A DNA stretch of 64,000 bases from Mycteria americana (Eukaryota > Chordata > Aves > Ciconiiformes > Ciconiidae). The notes beneath the pieces are model-generated. The model searched no databases. It worked only from the letters and a program-made list of their open reading frames with translations, and had not been told where the DNA came from. Below, one piece after another: positions 1 through 12,000 of this stretch; position 1 is the stretch's first letter; each line of letters opens with the position of its first letter. The stretch spans positions 3,218,001-3,282,000 of the forward strand of contig NC_134379.1 of NCBI RefSeq assembly GCF_035582795.1. Reading direction: 5' to 3'. The translations under genes were made by a program, and so were the position numbers.

Positions 1-1919
1 CTGCACAGCATTTTCTAGGTTTTATTGATAATTGCTTTTTTAATTGTATCTATGTAAAAACAGACAAACTTGAGGTGCATTTGGATTCTAGCCTTGTCCT
101 AGAGATGTCTTGCTATAGCTTGTGTAATTTTCTTCCCCAAGACAAAATATATATGTATGCCTGTACAAAATGCAGAGTATGTACTTCACTTTGTGGATCT
201 GTGTGTTATACGGATCGTGTGAAGGCATGCGTGGATACACGTAGCTCAAATGAGAAAGTTTGGGACTCCCCCCCCCCCCCCCCCCCGGCAGACTGGAGGT
301 CTCTGTGCATGCCTCTTCACCACTCTCTTCTTTGGCAATGTAGAAAAGCAATAATAAACCTTTTCTCCTAAAGGCAGAACTTTATCCAGGTTTGGTCAGT
401 GCATTCTTCTGTTTCACCCCTTGTGCTCAGCTAAGCAAATGCTGTCTAGGATTGTTGTTTGAAGCTTGAAATTCCACCTTAGTGTTCGTTTGAAGGATTT
501 ATTTCAAGGCCAGAAATTGTGAGTAGCTTTCTGCATGCCATTTTAGTTCTTCACCTCTACTTTTGCATAGTAGTTCTTGGAGGCTTTTCTCATGCAGTGT
601 GCTCTGGCGTAGCCCTAGACAGACACCTTTTTTCTCTCTTGCCTGTGATGTTGCTCACATAAAGGCAGAGATGAGCAGTCATGGTGAAGACTGTCATATG
701 AGCAGCTTTTAATTCACCATTCATTTTAAATGCAGTTATTTGTTTAATTTGCTGTTGAAACACTGTTCTCTTGCCTGTGCTTTCCTTTTTTACATAGTGT
801 TGAGGGTGGCATTCTTTCAACAGGTTTGACTGAAATGGTATGTAAAAGAAGCTCCTAAAAAAAAAAAAAAAAAGTACTCCTAAAGGAGTAGTGAAAGTTT
901 GAAAGCCTGAAGTGCTATCTGTGTAACTCTTCTGTTGGCTGCTACCTTCAGTTTTGTCCCCATCCCTCGGACTGAACTGTCTTTAATCATTCCTGGCTTG
1001 TGTGAATTAGACATTGCGTTGTGTTCATCTTTAGGCTGCTGTGAAGATGCCCTCTTGTGGCTATAGGACTAGGTTGCCATGAGTTTTGGTGAAAAGGTTT
1101 TCCACCCTGGCTCAGCCTGAATGGTTTTAAGTGGTTGCTGTCTGTATTCTTGCTGAGATTTGCCTCACTTCCTAGCAGCGCTGCCTCACTGGCAGTGAAA
1201 AAAGGAAGTTCTGCAAGTCTTCTCTTTGTACTAACAGACCTTTTAGATAAAACTTTGATTTAAAAAGATCTGGGGTTAATCAAACTGGGTTTTTGTTTTG
1301 GACTGACTTGTAAAAGTAAACTTTTCTTTCCTCTATTAAAACCAAAAGATATTTTTGTATTCAAAACAGCATGCTCCAGAAACATAAATGAAGGACTTGA
1401 TTTATATGACGTCTGGACATACTTTTGCTATAAGAAGGCTTTGGGCTTAATCCAATCCAGTCTACTTATATGATGGGTGTTTTTGTTTGTAACTTCAACT
1501 ACTTTCCTGGCAGCAGCTGAGTTACAAGTAGGTTTTTTCATTGTATTTTAAAAGGTAATAGTAAGCAGATAAGATAGACTACATATTTTGGTATTTTCAT
1601 AGGTAGCTAAATTAGTTTCCTGCTCCTTTAGTATATGATTTCAAACATCTATTTTTCATTTTAGAAGATGCAATGTAATTTTTTTGTAGATCTCTGTATA
1701 TTATTCTGGTTCATGACTAAGAAACAGGTATGATTTTTTTGGAAAATATGGAAGGAACTACATTAACACCTTTTTGTTTGTTTGGAGAAGAAATATGCAA
1801 GCCTCACAGCAAAATAAATATTTCTGGTGTGTAAGTTTTTAGAGAACAAGATTGCTAAGTTTTATAAGTGTTTGTTTTTTTGATTCGGAACAAAAATAGT
1901 ATGGCTCACAAAGTGAAGT

Positions 1920-2075
1920 CTGAGAACCTGGTGTTCCAGTTCTGTAATAGTAGCCTTTGGCATATCACATCATCTTGCTATCTTGGCTTCCCCGTCTGCT
2001 AAAGGGTCACTTGCCTGTCTACTTGCTTTGGGACAGAATTAAAGATTTTGGAGCACTTTGAAAAGCCTGAGGAAA
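1920..2075 (+). mobile_element. MIR-type SINE remnant, forward orientation
   Basis: The order of segments resembles the MIR/CORE-SINE consensus: an 'accTGgtgttccagttct' segment, a degraded 'cttgggcaagtcac' segment (ctttggcatatcac), 'cttccccgtctgctaaag' (compare cccatctgtaaaatg), then 'attaaa...gagcactttgaaaa' (the AAAGTGCTTTGA tail reversed). It is highly diverged, and was recognised from memory of the consensus without alignment. Confidence 0.55.
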
Positions 2076-5000
2076 AGTATACTCTGCTTTCTGGCTTACT
2101 TTAGTCTCCCTTGTTCCTTCCCAGAATTGTAACAGAGTGTGCCAGATAAAGTGGCTCTTCCTAAGTTTGTCATATTCCTCAGCCGCTGTGGATGCTGTGC
2201 TCTCCAGCTGGCCAGAGAAAAATATACAGCTGACATTAGTATTCTATCTATGCAGCAGCTCTAAAAAGCATTGACTTAATCTGTGGTGCTCTGCCCTTTA
2301 GAAAAAAAAAAAATAAATGAAAAAATAGTACCTCACCCTAGTGACATGGGTTGGCCTTTGCTGGCTTGGAGTTGAAGGATCTGAGAGAATTTTTCTTTAA
2401 GTGAAGTACTTTTTATGCAGTACTGTTCTACCAAGGATCACTTGCCTGCTGGATTAGTCCTAGTTTGTGGGTTTATGGGAGTAGATTGACAAAAGGTTAA
2501 CACTGAGGGCCATTTCTTTAGGGCAATCGCAAGTACTGGTTGTTTCCTTCTGGGCAGAGGAAGGAAGAATCTGGATTTTTCTGTGTGCTTCAGGCTTCAA
2601 ATATACTTTGTGGAATTTTTCCTGGGTCAAAGAACAAAAGCTTTATTTTTTTTTTTCCCCAGTTTGTGACATCTAGAGCTCTATTTAGCTTTCAGTAGCT
2701 CCAGACTTATCTGGAGTTGGTCAGTGAATACCCGATTGTGCTTTAATGCTGTTCCATCCTACAACTTTGTAAATAAGTTATTGTGTATTTCCTAGAGATT
2801 TTGGAGCTTGAATAGATGATGAGTACAGTTGAATTTAAAACTCATGGAGATTCAGTTCTCACGGTACATTTGCAGCAAACTTGGAATGCTGCTTTGACAG
2901 AGGTGATACTACAGGAGATTATTTAAAAGAATGCATTTTGCCAGAAAATGCATGTTTAATTAACTTAGTCTTTGAAGCTGTGAGTCCTTGAACTAGTCTA
3001 GCTCCTCTTCACCGTTTGCTCTCTGGAAAAAATACTTTTCTCTTGTGGTATCTGATTTTCTCTTTCTGCCCCCTCCCCAGTTAAGAATTATGGTAGTACT
3101 GTAGAGATGTGGCTTAGCTGCAGATTTGCACCTGGATTTGGCCAAAGATGTGGACTGCTATTATCAGGTAGTCTGGCAGCCGTTCTAGCGCAAATCATGC
3201 CATGCCAGCTATTAATTCCTGTGTCAAGCCCACACCTCAGTGTGTAGTTCCACCACGGCCTTCGGAAGGGCAACTCACTGTGGAGGAGGGACACTGAGGT
3301 TGGAAGGCTTTCAATGGCAACTAGGAAGGTTGGGCTCCTGGTCAGGGGTTTGGCCCGTGATTTGTGAGTGTGTGTGCAGATTCATCGTGTGTGTTCCCAG
3401 AATCTCTGTGTGCCCTTCAGCAAGTTTATGATCCTTGGAGTCCCTTTCATAACCAATGTGATATTCCCGATTATCCCCATGAGGAGCCAACTGCCTTCCT
3501 CTTGGAGGAAGATTCTCTGAAATCAGTATGATGATTACTCAGCTGTTTTCTCAGGAAGAGCAGCAGATGGGCATGATGACATGTATGTAGGTGAACCAAA
3601 ATTAAATAGCATCAGGTTATTTTTATAATACAGCACAGTATTTTCAATTTAAAAAAATGAATCAGCTAATAACATTTGTCATTTGTCCTAAATGAGTATG
3701 AACAAACTAGCAAATAAAAGCCTAAAAATATTATGCATGTTGGAAATTGATGCTGCCACTGATTCCAAGATGCGGTTGTTGTAAGATCCCAGGCTCTTGT
3801 TTGTTTTACCTGCTGTGTCCATGACAGACGTGATGCGAAGAACTCTCAGTGCATGAAGACTTCTTGTGGCAATTCATATACAGTAATTGCTGTGCTGGAG
3901 CTCAGCTCTTCTGTTCCAGTATTTATTTTCATCTTGCTGCCAGCTGGCTTGCTTTGTTGTGAGTCTGCAGAGGGAGAGTGCACCTCTATGCAAGCAGGCT
4001 TGGCTTTTAATTAGCACTTATTAGAAGCGTGTGTTTCTCTCTGCTGCTGCTGCAATGAAGGTGAATTGGTGCTTTAATGAGGATGGACCATCCTTGCTTG
4101 CTATGCTGAAGTGGAGTAATTGAGTTGAAGTATTCCCTTTCCTGATTCTGGAAGAGTCTTTTCAACTGGTTGATAGCTTAAGGCAAAGCTAATGGAAGGA
4201 AGTAGGAAGACAAAAAGCTTATTTATTATCTTTAAAAGGGTGGTGATGGATGCGGAAGAAGGCTACAGGCATGCTTTCTGAAGCCAGCAAAAAGCAAAGA
4301 AAAAAACCTGACAAAACCTTACTCTTAAACTGGAGTTCTTAAGCTTCTGTATGCTTTTCAACTTTGACATTTTAATTCATTTCTACTTTTAAAGCCATGT
4401 GTTCTGCACAGAAAAATCTAGCCAGTGCTTGCAAATAATAATGTTACTTTTTGTTGCTTATCACTACAGGAAGCTATGTATGAACATAAAAAAAAAAAAA
4501 AGAGGTGTTAGCGCAACATAATACCATTCTTAATTTAAAGGCCCAACCTTAGAAAAAGCTTTTATTTTTTTCAAGTGTACCTGATACATTTATTTCAATT
4601 TCATTTATCTGGAAATGCACTTTTCTTTTGGAGTGGTTTTTACTTGATGAGGATGGTTTGGAGGAAGCACTTGAACTGATAGATGTTTTGATTCAGATGT
4701 GTTATTCGCATTCAGTTCAGGCCATTGTTACTGGTGAGGTGACCCCAAACTCTTTCGCATATCGAGAAAGATTTAAAAATAGAAGGGTTCACTGCATGAG
4801 GCCTTCCAAGGGAGAGGCTTTAGGTCTCATTTTCTGCTTTCCTGCTGGAACCCAGGCACTACTTGTGTTCCTGTGGCTTCTTTCCAACTCCAAAATTTGA
4901 CACATGGTGTTCAGCTGGAAAGATGCTCTAACACAGCAGCACTGCATGGCTTTGAAAGTGATGCTAATGCTGTGGAAGGACGAGGAACGGGAAGAAGTAA

Positions 5001-5189
5001 TTAATAGGGGAAAGGCTTCAGTCTCTGCTCCTTTGCCCTCTTCCTTTGTTCTTTCTCTGTGGCACCTGCATGCACAAATACATACACAGCAGGACGTAAC
5101 TGTGTGTTTCTGCATTGCTCGGATGGCTGTGGAGGAATCAGTTGTTTGTTTGTTTGGTGTGTTTTTTTGGTGTTTAGCATCTTGAGTGT

Positions 5190-5255
5190 GAAAAGGTGGG
5201 GTTTTTAGTTTGGGTTTTGGTGGTTTGGTTGTGTGTGGTTTTTTTTTTTCTTTCC
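5190..5255. repeat. G/T-rich low-complexity tract
   Basis: The + strand is nearly all G and T (GGTTTTTAG, GGGTTTTGGTGG, GTGTGTGG and a T run). It is in PPM1D intron 3 and accounts for the Lys/Pro/Thr-rich open frame on the minus strand. Confidence 0.8.
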
Positions 5256-5883
5256 CTTCTGTGAGCAGGACTTGTTGGTGTGTGCAGGGCAGCATATCAT
5301 CGTGATGCAGGTTGAAGTCTAATGCTGTGTATGATATTGGGGAGAAAAAGGGTATTATATGATCCTCCCCCCCAAATCCCAACCTAGTTCTATAAACTGT
5401 GCCATGACTCCCTGTACAAGAGGTAAGGGTTTTGTCTTCCAGTATTTAAACTGTACCAATAACTGGAAAGGCAGATTTTTGCAAGTTTGGTGTGGGCTTG
5501 ACAAAGTAAGGCTTTACTTGTGTTTAAGGAGAACTTTAGTTGTTCAGATAGGTTTTAGTTTGGATACTGAGGTTTCATTGTTTTCTAGGTATTAATCTGT
5601 TATATTTCCCCTTTTCCTGGAACTCTTAGTTTTAAAAGAGTAGAAGACCTCCTATAAACATAGATTGGTTTGAATGTGGTTTTATTTAAATTGCTACATA
5701 CTAATAAATATGATGGGAAAGTGACAGCAGCAGAACAGTAATTGTGCTGAAATTACTTTGTGTTGCTGCTGGTGACTTGAGACTGGTGGTAGTTGCTTTC
5801 ATGGGAACGTTGTTCTGTAGTTTCCAAGACTGATATTTTCATTTGTAATGTAACAATTCAAAAACATTTTCTTCTTCGCTTAG

Positions 5884-6074
5884 GTGATCTTTGGAGCTAT
5901 GACTTCTACAGTGGTGAATTTGTCGTGTCTCCTGAACCTGACACTAGTGTGCACACAATTGATCCCCAGAAGCACAAATATATTATCCTTGGCAGTGACG
6001 GACTGTGGAACATGATCCCACCTCAAGATGCTATCTCCATGTGCCAGGATCACGAGGAGAAAAAATACTTCATG
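5884..6074 (+). CDS. PPM1D: PPM1D exon 4 (catalytic core, Asp equal to human D314)
   Basis: This 191-bp exon begins with two bases that finish a split Gly codon, then encodes 63 residues from DLWSYDF to EEKKYFM. It holds the PP2C motif [12 protein letters not shown], whose Asp coordinates the catalytic metal ions. The acceptor is ...gcttag|GT and the donor is ATG|gtgaga, phase 0. Only conservative changes separate it from human (for example Phe to Tyr in the DF(Y/F)SG segment). Read-through of the donor would continue in frame to a stop at 6152. Confidence 0.97.
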
Positions 6075-9000
6075 GTGAGAGCAGTGGCCATAAGTCATTG
6101 TGGAAATTTAAGACCTTTTTCCTCTAAAAATTGCTTAGTCTGGCAGTTATGAAAAGTACCTAACAATGGCATTGTTGTTTAGTCATAGTTTTGCCACAAC
6201 ATGTAAGTTGTTACGATGCGGCTGATACTGTGCTTCATATACTGTCAAATGCCATGCATGTTAACATGGTTTCAATTATTTGGTTGTCGTTTTTGGGAAA
6301 TTTGACTACCAGGATGGTATCTGTGAGTAATAAAGAAGATAACATGTTCCTTCTCTAAGGAAGCTATACAAAGTATTGTCTGAAAATGAAATTTATTTCA
6401 CGTTAAGACACGTTTTACAATGTGGACAATTGTTTATTGTTTTTTTTTACATGATTTGCAGAAAGTCTGAAATAAATTCTTCTCTGTTTTATTTTACAAA
6501 ACAGTTGAGAACTTATGTAGTGGCGCATTTGAGCATCAGATAGTAACTGGTCTGTAAACCCCTTGAGAGACTTTAGGAAAGACCATAGGATGTGTTACAA
6601 CCAGGCTATTTGTGCAAGTCATTGCATCAGTTTTATGGTTTAAAGCACTCATATATACGTGGATTCTACCGTAAACTGATTTTAAAGTTATATTTCACTA
6701 AGAAGAAAGATACATTTCAATTAATACTTCCTCCTGTGTTTCTGAATAAAGCTACTTTAGCACATGATATATAGGAATATATATTTCAGGCTGTGCCACA
6801 TAAACTCTCCATCTTCCATTTATAAAGGAAAGTGGACCTGATTGCTTTCTCTGTCTGTCCCTCTCTTTTAACATAAAGGGAGAGCACCGACAGTCTTGTG
6901 CCAAAATGCTGGTGAACAGAGCACTAGGCCGGTGGAGGCAACGCATGCTTCGTGCGGATAACACTAGTGCCATCGTAATCTGCATCTCACCGTTGCAGGA
7001 TAGCAAAAGCAACTTGGAAAATGAAGAAGAATTGTATCTCAACTTGGTAGAGAGTCCCTGCTATAGCAGCCCTGATACGAATGTCATGACACCCTCCCGC
7101 TGCTGTACCCCACCTGTCAAGGTAATGGATTTTTTTCAGGGTTTTAAATGTTCCACTTTTGAGTGTGGAGCCCCCTAAATATGTATCAATCTCCCTTTTC
7201 TTCCCCTAGTAGTAATTTCTTTCTATGCAGCTTACCGTGATGTGTAGGACTGGGGCAATGGTGTAGTTACTTCAATCCTTGGCAATGTTCTAATACTTTT
7301 AGAAGCTAGTGGCCTGTCAACTTAAACCACTGTTTAATGTTGCTTTGTTTGTTTTATTTTTTTAACTGCAGTGGACTAAGCAGTATGTATGGCTAGATAA
7401 TATATTTCAGTTGTAGGACAGTAACTTGACAGCCGTATCCTCAATACTTCCAGCTCCAAAGCTTTGGAGAAATAGATGAACTTTTAACAAGTTTCTTAAA
7501 AGACTTTGGAACACCAAGGCAGAGCATTAAAGTATGAACTTCTCAGAATTGCTGAATTTAGGGATACAATGTTTTCATAACTTTTAAAATCCTGATCATT
7601 TTTTAGTAGCTGTTGATCTGTATTCCCTCCTTAATGTAGAAGTGATTACTGTAACTTCATGCATGTAGTTCACGCAACTTTAAATGCACTGTTTCTTAAA
7701 AGTAAGTTTTCCAAGATCCCCCCCAAAATCAGAAGTAGGCTATTGAAAGAGAGGCATCAGACTGTGGGGATCTGAGGTTTAAAAAAGAAAAAAACCGCAA
7801 CACATCCCCTAAGAGAATAAGGTTGGGCTGCAGTTTCTTCTCCTACCTTGCCATGTACTTGTCTAGCTTGCACAGCTGATGAATTGCAGACTGCTTGTGG
7901 ATGTGTTCTTAATCTTGGTGTGGTTTGTTTTGGTTTTCTTTGGGTGTGTGTGTGTGTTCGGTGGGGTTTTTGTGTTGGGTGTGTGTGGTTTTTTTTTTTT
8001 TTTTTTAAAACGTAACCCATGGGTTAATGTATTCAAGCACACATTGTTGTAAGGAATGCTTTCCTTCTGGATTGGGAAGATCTTATTATTGTCCTCTGGT
8101 TGATTTGATGCTCTTTTGTTAGAGGAAAAGACATTATAATACAAGTGTTTCTTCAGCTTAGAAGTTTTAACCATTAACATAAGGCAGAGCTGTTCAGAAG
8201 CTTTTTTTTTTTCCTCTAAGAACTAGAGTGTAGTTATGAGTGGATGTTTGTTTCAGTAATTACCAGCTGCTCCTGATTTAAGTAAGTGTCCTTTGATGTT
8301 CTGCAGTATCTTTGGATAACTGTCCTTTGGGCAAAGTAAAAAGAAAGCAAAAATTAGAAAGGGAGTCCTTAACATTCCCTTGGCAGAAAGAAGCTGCTAA
8401 TAAAATGGCAAGCTCAACCTTTCTGTCTCCTTCCCTTCCATCCAGTGTAGGAAAATACATGAAAAGAGCTTAAAATCTAGCAAAATCTTGAGTGGAGAAA
8501 AATTATTTGAATTCTAAATACCCTTAAACTTTTAAAGTTGTACTGTACACTTTCTGTGTGATCTATTATCAGTACTCATTGAATAAACGTTGAGCTACGT
8601 TGGCTGCAAAATATCCAGGAAGTAGCATTTCTGGATAAGGACTTAGTGGAAAAAAAATTTTTTTTTTCCCTTTAAGATTCCCCTTTCCCATCTAAGTAGA
8701 TTTGGTGAGCTGTGATCTGTGAATCTAGATAAATTGCAGTCCACTCTTTGTGTTCACAAAGAGTGAAGAGATCAAAACTTCAGACAACTAACAGTTTTGG
8801 TGTTTGCCATGTAGATAAGGCCTCTTTATTTTTTCGCTTAATGTGCAAAACCCAAAAGAAAACTTTGACTGGCTACAGGTCTGCATTGATAATATGTGTA
8901 TAAATTAGTTTTTCTTTTGCAAAATTTTTTGCAAAAGTTTTTCTTCTCTTGGATTAAAACAGAACTGGTGTCGCCAATTTAAAAACATAAAACCTATTTT

Positions 9001-12000
9001 CTCAGTACTTGTTTTTAAAAGTAGTAATGTAATACAGGTTTCTGCCTCAATAACAAGCATCCAACTGTCCTCACAGAGTACCTGTAAATATCAGAAGAAA
9101 AGAAGTGTGAGAAGGAAGTTGAAAAGAAAAGAGACAGAAAAAGACCACTGTGCTGTCAGAATAATTTTGGAATACTGCCTGGAGGCATTTGGTATTTCTG
9201 AAGATGATAATAAATGAAATGTCATAGCAGTTGTGTCTCCGTGTATGTGTGTTTGCAAAATAAGAACTTTGTGTAGTTATCTGTAAGTATGTTTGGTAAC
9301 TACACCATCCGGAATAATAGTAGCTTTTTCATAGTACAGAGAGCTTTATCAGTTAGGTAAGAGCCACAATGGAAGGAAAAACATATTTCCATAAACTTTG
9401 ATTATGTAATGGCTGGACTGTAGGCTTTTCATTTATAAGGCCTTCATGGGAGCCGTCTGGGTAAAATTCAGTGCATGCAGGAGTGCTGTTGGCTCAACAT
9501 TTTCTTTAAAATCAAAATTATGTGAAACATAATTGAGGCATTTGGGACTCTCCCCCAAAACGGTGGAATACATGGTTTCTTATGCTTGCCTCGGACATCA
9601 TTACAAGGTGCCAGTTTTCTTATGAAGTACAGCCACATAACTATTTCAGAATATGCATTTTGGAATTTTTTTCTGATGGTGATAACTCGAGAGATTCAGG
9701 AAATGCCCTTATTTCATGATCCTTTGTGATCCTAGTGATACTGTCAACCTCACAGGAGGGAAAAGCCCCATTTTGTTGATTCCGCAAAAGAAAGTATGGC
9801 AATAGATGACAATATCTATTTGCAAAACAATACCTAAGCACCTTTATACATAAAGCTGCAGGTAAATATACGATCTAATTTAGGTCAGTAATTAATCTTT
9901 GTACAAAATTGCTGTCGAATTTTACTGCAACGGGATCATCACAGTTTCTGTAAAGAAACGAGAGGTTGTTTCCCCCGATCAGTCTGAACTCCTGGAGGTT
10001 GTGGAATGATTATAGCCCAGAGAGGACAGGTCAGTGGAAACAAGAGGTGGCAATGGGAAGGATATTTGCCTGTTATCTCCAGAGAACTGAAAGAAGCGCA
10101 GATAGCCTTGGCTCTTAACAGCTGCTGCCTTCCAAAACAATTCATTTGGACATAGATGGAGACCTAAGTTTCTCAGTTAAACAGAAGTATTTCTTAATTG
10201 CATATCCTCTTGGCAACAATTACTAATACCAAATTAATTCAAGTATTCCTGAGGCCAGTGACAAAATTGGATTGATTAGATTGTTGAGAAATGAAGTTGG
10301 TGATTCATGTTTTATTTTACTTGTTTGGTTACATCACTCTTCAGCAGTCCATCCTCTGACTTCGTCTGACTTCCCAAAGCCTTACCCAATCTCAGCTATT
10401 CATACCAAGCAAAAGACGTTGGCAACAAGAGCCACAGTGTTAAGCATCTTGCACAATAAAAACATAAAACCTAAGTCGTGGCTAGAGACACAATTTCAGA
10501 AATTAAATTGAGCAGATAAGTAATGTTGCCAGAGCTGCTCTGTGTGTGTCATTTAGCTTTCCTATGGGTTCTGCAAGAACTGAGTTGAAGAATAACCTCT
10601 AAAATACCATCCGTAAGAGTCTTTCCTCTTGTGTTGCTCTCTGTAGTAAAAGAATATTACCTAAATGGTTTTATCTACACGTGGGGAGCAACAGGGGGAG
10701 TAGAGGAGTGGAAACCCAAGTCTAGATGCTAGAAAAAATTCTGATTTTCTCTTTTGGAGTGCATGTTATTAAACCTTAGTATTAGATTTAAAAAAAAAAA
10801 AATCTAAGTGCTGAGCAGTCATGGATCCCTTCTTGAAGGTGGACTGAAGTTGTTCTGGGCTGTGACTTCAAAAGCATCTGCTTATTCATCTGAGATGTGG
10901 ACTTACTCTGATTCAGCTGTGTGTGCATTTGAGTTTTCAGCACGTTATTTTCTTAAAATAGTCATTGTAATTTGCCTTACGTGATGCTATGTAGAGTAAT
11001 GTGGCCTTGAAATTGACTTTTGAAGGACTCACTGAGTAACTAGGGATTTCTTCACAATTAAATCTTTAATAAGATCATAATTCCTATCTTCAGGGCACTG
11101 CATAAATACTCATTTTCATAATCCCCCTGTGGCTAGGGAAAGCAAGTACTGTCCCCATTTTCCTGTTGGTAAAACTGAGCACGAGGCAGAAACACTTATC
11201 AAAGGCTGCAGAAGAGATGAGTAGCTGAAGGTAGGATTAGAGTTTGGAAAGTCCCTGGTTCTCAGGACATCACATAAAGCAGCCTCTCTTCAACGTCCAG
11301 AATGACTGTGCTTCACAGAGTGGATGGATGTGCTGTGAGGAATGGAGTTGCTCTCCTTCCAAGTTGTAGAGCATAAAACTAGGCAGTAAAATGCATTACT
11401 TCACATAGCAAACAGCAGCTCTATTTTTAGAATAGTTTTGTCTGATGCTCCACCTTTCTGTATGCAATCGGGACACCTACGATGAAGAGCTTGTCAGTCT
11501 CCCTGATAATCTGGTTATGCAGTAACTAAGGATTCTAGATGTAACAAAGGTCAGATGACTTTCTGCTGTTTGCCCTAATAGTGCTTGGCCATCTGATGAT
11601 GTATAAAATCTTTGGAAGGCAGTATAGGTGCGTAATCACAACGTCTGAAGTAGGGAAGTCATGTCTGCATGTTGGAAAACGCTACTGATGAAAATCATAG
11701 GACAGAGAGTGCCGGCACTGCTTTCTACATGGCTTCCTAAATTAACAGCAGATGCATGCAGATTCCTTGGCATTTTATAGCAGCAAAAAGGAAGGTACGC
11801 AGGCTGCGTAAGTCTGAACAGCCCTCTGAATGAAAAGATCATGTGTCTGCCCTTAGGAGACACTTGCAAATTGGTTGATTGAAATAAACGCTTTTATGAA
11901 GTTGGTGTGCTCAAAGTACCGAGTTCAGATCCGCAGTCTAAATCTGTTTCTGGCTCTCAATGTGAAGAAAAGATAACTGTTTTTGGAGTAGGATTTTTCT

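Larger units (their letters stand above)
1..5883 (+). other. PPM1D: PPM1D intron 3 (3' part; its start lies outside the window)
   Basis: No coding exon was recognised here. I looked for the expected exon-3 segment (a Lys-rich, VVWKRP-type stretch ending ...ARALG) and did not find it. The stretch holds a C homopolymer near 270, A runs near 858, 2303 and 4489, a MIR-like SINE remnant near 1920-2075, and a G/T-rich low-complexity tract near 5190-5255. It ends with a pyrimidine-rich acceptor (ttcttcgcttag) at 5883. The open frames here on either strand are low complexity and match no family I know. Confidence 0.8.

Noticed and set aside
4628..4900. 90-codon plus-strand frame before PPM1D exon 4
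   Set aside because: Does not match the expected PPM1D exon 3 sequence, and no suitable flanking splice sites link it in frame to exon 4.
4789..5382. 197-codon minus-strand open frame in PPM1D intron 3
   Set aside because: Much of it is Lys/Pro/Thr repeats read from the G/T-rich tract; no domain and no sign of splicing.
7757..8180. Two minus-strand frames of 87-105 codons
   Set aside because: His/Thr/Pro/Lys-rich translation of the G/T simple repeat.
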